From Oscarella lobularis (taxonomy: Eukaryota > Porifera > Homoscleromorpha > Homosclerophorida > Oscarellidae): 64,000 bases of DNA. The stretch lies in assembly GCF_947507565.1 (NCBI RefSeq), contig NC_089177.1, positions 3,472,001 to 3,536,000 on the forward strand. Reading direction: 5' to 3'. Below, one piece after another: positions 56,569 through 64,000 of the stretch (positions within the stretch are counted from its first letter, which is position 1; each line of letters opens with the position of its first letter). The translations under genes were made by a program, and so were the position numbers. Below the pieces are notes generated by a model. That model made no database searches. It was not told the DNA's origin and saw nothing but the letters and a program-made list of their open reading frames with translations.

Positions 56569-57454
56569 CTACGTTGTCTTTGACGTTCTCGCTTTGTTGA
56601 AAGCCGTGCGAATTTGCTGGGCACTCGAAGCGCCAACAACGCGTGAAAGATCGTCTACTGAAGCACAGCATATACCTCGTACATCTTTAGAAATCAAAAT
56701 ACAGGTATACTCTAATATGGCTATAATATGACTCACTTTTAAATTTCTCTAGCAGCGCTTTTGCCTTGACTGCGCCTACACCAGGCAATAATTTAACGCT
56801 ATCCATCACAGACGGATCGGGGGATAGTTTCTTTCTCTTTTGACGGTAAGGATTTACGTTGGGCTGACTCTCCTGACGAACCTCAAAAACGAATACTATA
56901 GCTACTCGTCCCCCCCGGATAGAACGCTTAATTGAATTACTATTTCTGCCAAAAGGTGCCCCGCCTCCTCTATAGATCCAACCGGAAGTAAAACTAAATT
57001 GCAATCCAAAGTCGCGAATTTTTGCAGAGCCGGGTAATATTGATCAGTCAGTTGAGTACGCTCGGCTATAACAATGCCACGATGCGTGGCCAATTTCTAC
57101 GCGCGCAAAATTAAAAACGGAGGAAATGCGGAGGCGTGGTTACTTTGGCTAGTTTTTGTAGTCGCCCTTGGCTCGCTCCCCTATTGACTACGTCGGCTTC
57201 GTTGAGCCACGCGACGGCTATATTATTTGAGATGTAGAAGTCTGTCGATCCCATTGAGTCTTGGATGTTGACTTCGACGCGATCTGGGAGGGGTGACGTG
57301 TTTCAATTCAAATTTCCCGCTCCTGCTTCTTACTTTCGCGTAGAATTTTGGTTATTCCCGACGTTCTAAGTCGTTCGTTTACGGCTATGTATCCTTTCGG
57401 CTGTCGCGTTCCTATCGCTTGCGATTTGAGCGGCGAGAAGAGCGAGGTCGCCAT
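56569..57454 (-). CDS. FAAP24: FAAP24, Fanconi anaemia core-complex associated protein
   Basis: FAAP24 is the partner of FANCM that binds branched DNA and recruits the Fanconi core complex. Exons by eye are 57334-57454, 57144-57283, about 57096 down to 56917, then two more to 56569. The protein starts MATSLFSPLKSQAIG. The nuclease-like (inactive ERCC4) domain has GSTDFYISNNIAVAWLNEAD and IVIAERTQLTDQYYPALQKF, close to human VVVEKTRMSEQYFPALQKF. LVLLPVGSIEEAGHLLAEI follows. The C-terminal helix-hairpin-helix reads LLPGVGAVKAKALLEKFK and SVDDLSRVVGASSAQQIRTA. The stop is TAG at 56569-56571, 72 bp from the TMX3 stop. The frame is open 126 bp upstream of the chosen ATG but overlaps the divergent neighbour. 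Confidence 0.9.
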
Positions 57455-57520
57455 TGCGGCGCGTACGCTAGGACTAGACGTAGGTGGACACGTGACATCT
57501 TTTTTCGCAACGCTAAGAGT
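57455..57520. promoter_or_regulatory. 66-bp divergent promoter between FAAP24 and the unassigned gene
   Basis: The two start codons are 66 bp apart. A palindromic E-box, CACGTG (57489-57494), sits in the middle, in GGACACGTGACAT. Transcription start sites of both genes probably fall here or inside the opposite gene's first exon. Confidence 0.5.
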
Positions 57521-58769
57521 ATGGGCAGCCGTAAGGACGAGAGAAATGCTGCTATTGCTTCGTGGATTGTCGAGTTTCAACTGTCGAGAGGCCTAAAGCC
57601 AAGTACCTAATAGAATCAAGAGCATAAGACACCTGCTCGAATTCTCATAGCGTTCGACGTGCGCCCTCCGCACCTTCCACGCGAAGTGCTGAACGGATTC
57701 GTTCTCTGGAGCATTGTCCGTCAAAAAGAGTTGCATAATTTCGACCGAGCACTTCAAATCGTCGCGAAATTGAGGCGCAAGTTGTCCTGCCCGGCTCACC
57801 GTCGAATAAGCGAAAGAATTTCTTATAATTTGACGTTTTGGGTAAGATGTCTCATCCCAGATACGTCAGACAAGTCGAAAACTCTTTTTTAGCTCCTAAT
57901 GGGTGCTATGAAGCGTTACATCGACGAGGAAATATCAGAAGACGAATTTCGAAAGATACTGAATCAACGTATATCAAAAGAACACGAAGACAAGGTAGAA
58001 AAAAATAGACTGAAAAGAAACGTTGGTATGATTTTTTTTTGTGCTGTAGGGTTATCGTAAACTGCGTTCAAGTTTTTTGAGTTTACGTTCGAGAGAAGCG
58101 TGTCGCGATTATTTCGACCAGACGTGCTCCATTGAATCAGGCTACGTCCAATTGCTCGATCTGACGCTCGAATTTCTACGCAAGATTTTCGAGCAACGCA
58201 ATTGGACTCACCTAGACGCAATATACAGTGCAACGACAGCACACATAGAAGAAAAAGGTGCCCAACTCATAAATAATAAATAGAATGGTAATTGTTTCGT
58301 GCAGAGTTAGAACGTTCAGCTGAGATGTCAGATTTTGATGTGGAACTCGAGCAAATAGCACGCGGAAGAAACGACGAGGACAACGGTAGCGAAAGCGAAA
58401 GCGTGCTGACACCGCCGAAACCAACGACTTCAGGTAGCAAGTCTTGGATTTCTCGACTCTTTCGATGCAACTTACTCTAAGCGCAATTTTTTCTTCTTTG
58501 TATTGGGTTATAAAGAATGTGATTCAAGTGGCGACGATAGCTATGCGGAAAATTCATGGGAGGGATCGGAGCCGCCGCGAATATTTCCGCTAGTTGTACC
58601 ACCTTCGTCGCCTTGTCGTCCCATGTTGATGAAATGTCAGCGGATGAGACTTCAAGTGGAGAAAATCCCATTCAAGAAAAGTGAGTAGAATCTCTTTCGC
58701 ATTTCTATAGTAATTTGATATGTATCTTAGACTGAGAACGCCACCGTAGTTTTATTCGAAAATTTTTAA
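57521..58769 (+). CDS. Uncharacterised helical protein, divergently paired with FAAP24
   Basis: I do not recognise this gene. The ATG at 57521 starts MGSRKDERNAAIASWIVEF. An intron from GTACCT (about 57602) to AG (about 57650) leads to FDVRPPHLPREVLNGFVLWS and a strongly helical stretch (LHNFDRALQIVAKLRRKLS, ISYNLTFWLLMGAMKRYIDE). Later exons give YRKLRSSFLSLRSREACRDY, FLRKIFEQRNWTHLDA, then a Ser/Asp/Glu-rich acidic segment (GRNDEDNGSESES) and a Pro-rich one (PRIFPLVVPPSSPCRP). The end is PFKKTENATVVLFENF, TAA at 58767-58769. The total is about 300 residues, with no signal peptide or membrane helix. The shape is an all-alpha N-terminal domain followed by a disordered acidic tail, as in many small nuclear adaptor proteins; function is unknown. 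It is only 35 bp tail-to-tail from PFDN4. Confidence 0.7.
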
Positions 58770-58804
58770 GCTAGCTAAAGCTAAAGCGCATCGTGTATAG
58801 TTTT

Positions 58805-59309
58805 TCAGTCGTCTAGATCGAGGCATATATTCGTTCCCAACGCTTTGTAGAGTTCGACTCGCGTGCGTCCGACGTCTTGCTCGAGTTGATCCGCTTTCGT
58901 TTCGAGCGAGGCCATTTCGGTCTCGAGCGACGTCTTGCGACGCGACAGCGATTCTTGGGCCTCTTCGGCGTTGAGGTGAACGAACACGTCGCCTAGTTCG
59001 AAAGGAATCGTCAATTCGGCGTCGTCGTCGGCGAGAAGTGACGCTTCCTCTACTTGCTGTATCGCTTCGAGGACGTTTTCGTACAATTTCTAGCGGGAGA
59101 TGTCGAGCGGTTGAATGGGGATTGTAGAAGGAACCTTTTTGGATTCGAGTTCTTCGCGTGTTTCGGTGAGAGTGGCTTGCATTCGCGCGAATAGGCAAAT
59201 TCGCTGCTGATCTTCGTGTTTTATATGAACAACGCCGTAATCCTAGGAGAGGTTATAAGAATTGCTCGTTGCAACGACAGGAAACGACCTTGAAATTTGC
59301 TGCAGACAT
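58805..59309 (-). CDS. PFDN4: Prefoldin subunit 4
   Basis: This is a beta-type subunit of the hexameric prefoldin chaperone that hands actin and tubulin to CCT. There are three exons: 59289-59309, 59135-59242 and 58805-59089, giving 137 residues (human 134). The start MSAANFKDYGVVHIKHEDQQ matches the human VNVTFEDQQ region. An N-terminal coiled coil (RMQATLTETREELESKKKLYENV) is followed by SLLADDDAELTIPFELGDVFVHL, the hairpin signature (cf. MLADDDCLMIPYQIGDVFI). The C-terminal coiled coil ends LYKALGTNICLDLDD, TGA at 58805-58807. The ATG lies 52 bp from the NUP93 ATG on the other strand. Confidence 0.95.
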
Positions 59310-59361
59310 TTTTTATTTTTTTATTCGGGGCTCTCACTTGTGGAAGTCCCGGGGTTGAAAA
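59310..59361. promoter_or_regulatory. 52-bp divergent promoter between PFDN4 and NUP93
   Basis: The two start codons are separated by 52 bp, T-rich on the plus strand near PFDN4 and containing GGAAGTCCCGGGG. A GGAAGT core is ETS-like. The interval is too short for two separate promoters plus 5' UTRs, so at least one transcript must start inside the other gene or have a very short leader. Confidence 0.5.
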
Positions 59362-62300
59362 ATGGCGGATTCGCTTCAAGAGCTGCTGGAGAGTGCCAAG
59401 CGTCTCACAGCGGACATGGGACCCGTCGGAGACATCCCGAAAGTTCAGAGAAACATATCGCAAATAGCGGCGGCCGGCCAGCGACTCTGGGAAAAAACTG
59501 GAGCACCAAAAACGGAATCAGCCGACGTTCGAGCGTAAGAAATAGAGCGAAAACACGTTTCCATCTATCGAATATCGTCGACAATAGATCCATCCTACTC
59601 GGCGCGCGCGGATTCGACGTTCCGCGCCTTTCGCAGAAGCTAGACAGCCTCAGCGCCGTAAAATCGTTCGAACCGCTCTCGGCGGTTCGCGATACGGACA
59701 TCGAAGGCTTTTTACGCAACGAAAGAGAGAACGCACTACTAACCGCCATCGAATCGTCTCGAAAAGCGGTAAAAAAGAACGAGATTCCGAGATCGCGCGC
59801 TTCCACGTGGTTTGACACGTGGTTAGGCTTTCGAAGAGGCGGAACGACATCACTGGCAGTGCATACGATCGGAATGGGAAGAGGAGAAGCAGCAGATACT
59901 ATCGTCGCTACTTGGAACGGGTCAAGATATTACATTGAGTTTACCAGGGGAGCACGAGGTGGGGGCGTGACCGATTAATGGATATTTTCTTATTGGCGAA
60001 TTTTTAGAGCTTTAATCCTGCGCCTTTGAGTAGGCAGGGTCGAAGCAGTTTGAATAACGTTGAAATTGCCTACGCTAGACAGGTAGAAATAACAAAGAAA
60101 TGTACCTATTTATTTTCTGAGTCAATATTTTTCGTAGATTTTTATTCGAAATGAGAATGCCATGAACGGATTTCAGCACAGTTTGGTTCACGAGTTGAGA
60201 GACATTGCAGAGAAATTCAATGACAAGGTTTGCTTTCAAACCCAGCCTGTTCTTTCTTTCTCAACTTTTTTTGGCAGGATATTCACGACTGTTGGCGTCT
60301 TCTGGCACAAATGTTGGAAATTCAGAATTTGCCTTCAAACCCGCATCTTACCGGAAGACAATCGGAAGCCGTTCAAATGGCACTGTTGCACGAAGCGAAA
60401 TCGTTTTTGGAAAAGCGGTTCGGCTGAAATTTCCGAGAGTCCAAATTTCCGCTCCATTTTTCTCTTTCTCAGATATAGAGATTTCATGATGGAGATGGTA
60501 AGTCGAAATTTATTGCGCGCCGAATTGGGAGGAAAACCCGGAACCTTTCAACTGGTGAAAAGCTATTTGAAATTGAAATATCCACCAGATTTGCAGACCG
60601 GCTTTGAGGTGAGAGATCCTTCACACCACTTCCCCCTTTTCAAAAGTTGGATTTCACTAAAATAGGATGGTCGAGTTGACGGTGATGATGGGCCGCCCGT
60701 GTGGCCGGCGATATACTACTGCATGCGTTGTGGAGATTTGGATGCTGCTGTACAAATTGCCATTAAAATGAGGTGAGTATGTTACTTAAATGTTTACGAA
60801 TCGCATATAAATTTAACGCTTGTTTTGGGGTGTGTCTTTAGAAGCACATTAGGGGATTTTACGAATTTCATGCAGGAATACGCTCGGTGTATGGAAAAGG
60901 GCGAGAGGTAAGTCATTCCTCGGATGAATTCCGTTGGAGGTGACGTAAGCAATTTTTTAGGTTGCCGGCGCCTGCTTTGAATAGGATTAGAACGCTTTAT
61001 AGAAAGTCGATTCGCACGCATCCCGATCCCTTCAAAAAGTAGAAATTTGTCGCTTTGTTGATAGACGTAAATATGTGAGTATTAGAGCCGTGTACTGCGT
61101 GATTGGCTGTTGTGAACCGGAAAATAATCATTCGGATGTCGCCGTCAAAACGGACGACTACATGTGGATCAAAGTATGTTTTATATGAGAATCTTTTTTT
61201 GAGGCGGATATTGTTTTTCTTTGCAGCTGTCTCAGGTGCAGCCAAACAGCGAAGGATTGCACGCGGCGAAGTCGGAGGATCATATGTCACTTGCCCAATT
61301 GCAGTCTACTCTGCTCGAAGAATACGGTGCAGTAGACTCGTTTTTTTTAAAAAAAAATTCCATATAACAAGAGTCGCTCTCTGTAGGCGAGTTGCACTTC
61401 AAAGCCGCCCAAATGCCTCTCCTCTACTTTCGCGTCCTCCTACTCAGCCTTCAATTCGAAGCGGTACGTAACCTGTTATCATATGGGGTAGCCAAAACCA
61501 GTCGAGCCACAGGTGGCCATAGCAACGAACTAACGGTTGTTGTCGCAGGCGTTGGAATTCCTATCGCGCGTCGAACAGCATCGATCGCACGCCGTTCACT
61601 TTGCCATCGCTCTCCACGACGCCGGCGTTTTGAACGCGAGCGAGAGCATTCAAGCGCCACTTCGTAATAATTTACGCACACGCGCGCGCGCGCGCGTGCA
61701 ATTTCACGTCAAAATTTTCACCAGTTGATCGAGACGACGCGGACGAGCCGCGCTTCAATTTGGCTCAACTCGTCGTACGCTACACGCATAAATTCGCCGC
61801 CACGGATCCCCGCGAAGCGCTTCAATACTATTACGTACTCAAGTCGGTTCTGTGCGGTTCAGCGCAAACAAAGTTAGGCTAATGCATACATCTCTATATA
61901 CGTCAGAGAATTCAAGTCGCCTCGAGGCAAAGCCGATCTGTTTGTTCAATGCGTTAGCGAGCTTGTTCTGGAAACAAGAGAGGTCTGGTGCATGAACTGA
62001 TTCTATTATAGTCCCAAATGGAAGTGTGATCGTGTTTTTTTAGTTTGAAACGCTTCTCGGTCGTTTGGAATCGGACGGGAGTCGTAAGGTAGTGTAGAGA
62101 CATGATTGATTGATGGATCATACTTGGCATGCTTCGCATTCCAGCCGGGTTGCATTGACAGATTCAAAGTGAACGTTCAGGAAATTATCGACGTCGTCGC
62201 GACAGACGCCGAAACGAATGGGCTCTTTGAAGACGCCGTTCGTCTCTACGATCTCGCCCACGTAAGTGAAAAAATGAAGATGCCGCGGCGGTTTTTTTTA

Positions 62301-63195
62301 CAACTCGCGCGTTTTTATTAGAAACACGACGAAACGCTTCGAACGTTGAACGGATTACTAAGCCAGGTTTATAGATAGCACATCAGAAATTAGGCTCTAG
62401 GAGATCGCGATTCTTCCGCGCGCAGGTCGTCGCATTGCCGCCTGGCGGCGATCAATCAAAACGAAATCGTTTGAAAGGGTTAGGAAAAGCGATTGCGAAT
62501 AGGTGCGCGTTCGATAGACGACGAAAAAGGGGGGACTATACATGTATAGCGCTATTTTTTTACAGGTACAAAGCGCTGGGTCATTCGGCGACGAATCATC
62601 GTTTGAGCACTTTTTATCTTCTCGCCGATCTGCTCGACTTCTTTGATTTGTGTTTTGCCAATCAAAGACGAAAGGCGCTCGCGGTGAGAATTGAGTATTG
62701 TTTGGTTCGCGTTGCGTGCACGCTCGTTTTTTTTTTCTTTTTACAGTCGCTGCGCGACTTGAAGCTTTTGCCTTTCGACGCTGACGAAGTGGAAGCGAAA
62801 CTCGCGAATTTTCGCCAATTGTCCGACGAAATTCGTCACAATTTGTCGGACATTCTATTAGCCGCTATGAATCTTCTCTACGGCGGCTACAAGGAAGCGA
62901 AGTAAGTTCTTTTTGTTTCCTCTTCGCGAAGAAAGAATGATGTGCGAATCATATTCCCCCCCCAGATCGGCCCTTCGAAGTCCAATGCGCGATAATAGCA
63001 GCGCTCTTCACCAAGTGCGTGACCGCGCGTTGCTTTTCTCACCTTTATACGCGAACGGGTGGGGTTTTTTTCTAGCATTTGACCGATTTGCGTCGCCAAG
63101 CGCGTGCTCTGATCACGTTCGCCGGCCTCGTTCCGTATCGAATGCCTGGCGACACGAACGCGCGACTCGTCCGACTGGAAGCGCTAATGAACTGA
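59362..63195 (+). CDS. NUP93: Nucleoporin NUP93
   Basis: NUP93 is the inner-ring scaffold of the nuclear pore complex. The N-terminal coil reads [20 protein letters not shown] and [16 protein letters not shown]. The next exon gives [20 protein letters not shown] and [20 protein letters not shown], very close to human NUP93. The alpha-solenoid follows with [82 protein letters not shown] and [20 protein letters not shown]. The last exon has [20 protein letters not shown] and ends LEALMN, TGA at 63193-63195, as in human (MEVLMN). Total about 820 residues. Introns are short; one holds an alternating CG repeat at about 61679. Confidence 0.95.
61679..61699. repeat. (CG)n alternating purine-pyrimidine repeat in a NUP93 intron
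   Basis: About nine CG dinucleotides flanked by CA and TG form a 20-bp alternating tract of the kind that can adopt Z-DNA. CpG tracts like this usually decay where cytosines are methylated, so its survival is mildly informative. Confidence 0.8.
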
Positions 63196-63519
63196 AAGGG
63201 CAAGGTACTAAGGGGGAAAGGGAATGGGGGGGTGCATGCACGAGCGGCATTACGCCAAACTATGCAAAACGGAAGTTCAAAGTCTAGAGTGTACGCACGA
63301 GAAATCGCCAAAAAAAAGTTGTCGGTAAAAACTTGCCTAAACACGAAAGAAATCGAAACGCCAGCAAAAAAACACGGAAGACGAAACATCCAAAAGAGAC
63401 AACGTGACAAAAAACAGACAAAACGAAACGAAAACGACAATAAATGTCTAGTATGAACCGACTAACTTTAAACGATTTCGATAGTCGTTTTTTGCCGTCG
63501 CCGTCACCGCTCCCTCTCC
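63196..63519. other. Convergent 3' region between NUP93 and the nuclear receptor
   Basis: 324 bp between two stop codons on opposite strands. A canonical AATAAA (63439-63444) on the plus strand could end NUP93. A 74-codon basic open frame (63232-63456) lies here but looks like A-rich 3' UTR, not a gene. Confidence 0.5.
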
Positions 63520-64000
63520 TCAATTGAAAGAAGAATAATCTGCCGGTCCTCCCGTCGGACCAACGTTCGTCGGCTGAGACGGGGTCGTTAGCGGCGACGT
63601 GGAGGGGGCGGACGACGGCGACGGCGAGTAGTCGGAATCAATCATTTCCAAAATGAAACTGTCAACGCGAAAGCTTCCTTGGATCGGATTCTGCCATATG
63701 TATTTAATTGATTCGCGACTGATGGAGCGAATGGAGGCGAGACGGAGGAGAATGCGAGCGAAACGTTGAGGCCGATCGGGATATTGGCCCTTGATGTAGT
63801 CCTCGAGCGAGGCGAGAGTTTGATTCTGCAAGTTTTCGATTCGAAGCGGTTCGCGCAGGTTGACCACATCTAAAGCGGCAAGGGAGGGAAGCGGCGGGGG
63901 AGGGAGAGGGAAAGAGGGGGGGAAGGGGAGGGGGGAAAATCAAATGTTATCGGAATTGGCAGGAATAATGCAGATGGAGAGGCGGGAACTCACCGCAGTT
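63520..64000 (-). CDS. Nuclear receptor ligand-binding domain, C-terminal part, NR2-like (5' part outside window)
   Basis: The last exon (63520-63869) encodes VVNLREPLRIENLQNQTLAS, then LEDYIKGQYPDRPQRFARIL, LRLASIRSISRESIKYIW and FRVDSFILEMI. This is helices 9-12 of a ligand-binding domain. FILEMI fits the AF-2 activation helix pattern. The sequence is closest in memory to COUP-TF/HNF4-type NR2 receptors (cf. [35 protein letters not shown]). After helix 12 there is a Ser/Pro/Thr-rich F-domain ending ADYSSFN, TGA at 63520-63522. The intron is 63870-63993, with seven bases of the preceding exon at the window edge. Sponges are reported to have few nuclear receptors, mostly NR2-like, which fits. 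Confidence 0.85.
63896..63936 (+). repeat. G-quadruplex-capable G-run cluster in the nuclear receptor intron
   Basis: Six G-runs of three to seven bases are separated by one to five A/G bases on the plus strand. On the transcribed minus sense this is an unusually long C/T tract leading to the AG acceptor at 63870. Confidence 0.75.

Noticed and set aside
63232-63456. 74-codon basic open frame after NUP93
   Set aside because: It is A-rich, contains the likely polyadenylation signal AATAAA, and has no recognisable motif; treated as 3' UTR.
1-64000. CRISPR arrays, prokaryotic operons or viral genes
   Set aside because: Gene structure is eukaryotic throughout. There are no regularly spaced repeats and no viral protein signatures.

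Overview
The window is nuclear DNA from an animal with a very compact genome. Almost every gene is split by GT-AG introns of about 40-70 bp, intergenic spaces are mostly 35-500 bp, and there are about 20 genes in 64 kb. HYDIN (motile cilia), a large-Maf-type bZIP factor, a nuclear-receptor ligand-binding domain, WWOX, CARMIL, FAAP24 and SLC47-type MATE carriers together point to Metazoa. The tiny introns and high gene density suggest a sponge, possibly a homoscleromorph. That placement is inference, not something the sequence proves. Products were identified by reading spliced translations against remembered family sequences. No database search was run. Splice joins were read by eye, so spans are firmer than individual exon edges.

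Layout. 1-10684 (+): the 3' part of HYDIN. 10994-12013 (+): intronless NAXD. 12104-14209 (+): ataxin-3 deubiquitinase. 14210-15523: the only long gene-poor stretch, ending at a 200-N assembly gap (15524-15723). 15745-17495 (+): the C-terminal half of BOP1. 17635-22160 (+): the ER ubiquitin ligase MARCHF6. 22246-23925 (-): a WD40 protein, WDR88-like. 24179-28173 (+): alanyl-tRNA synthetase with two in-frame starts. 28235-33325 (+): an ATP9-type P4-ATPase. 33431-35532 (+): glutathione synthetase. 35682-36356 (-): a Maf bZIP. 36893-37827 (+): MAF1, the Pol III repressor, unrelated to Maf despite the name. 37964-39479 (-): WWOX. 39646-47119 (+): two SLC47-type MATE carriers around a broken single-pass P-loop NTPase gene and a relic MATE exon. 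47346-54249 (+): CARMIL. 54373-56496 (+): TMX3. 56569-57454 (-): FAAP24. 57521-58769 (+): an unrecognised gene. 58805-59309 (-): prefoldin subunit 4. 59362-63195 (+): NUP93. 63520-64000 (-): the 3' end of an NR2-like nuclear receptor.

The genes are mainly housekeeping and do not form a pathway. Their organisation is the notable part. Minus-strand genes are paired head-to-head with plus-strand genes over very short shared promoters: PFDN4/NUP93 52 bp, FAAP24/unknown 66 bp, WWOX/MATE 166 bp, WDR88/AARS 253 bp, MAF/MAF1 536 bp. From TMX3 to the nuclear receptor, strands alternate gene by gene.

The observations most worth following are these: (1) a mitochondrial-presequence-like extension between a weak and a strong start codon in AARS; (2) a 124-bp MITE with 28-bp terminal inverted repeats and a perfect 9-bp target duplication inside the P-loop NTPase coding region, which also carries an upstream in-frame stop; (3) two ATF4/CEBP-type composite sites plus an AP-1 site in the WWOX/MATE divergent promoter; (4) a tandemly duplicated 44-residue unit carrying a CSI-like motif in CARMIL; and (5) a BOP1 gene missing its first half at a gap too small to hold it.
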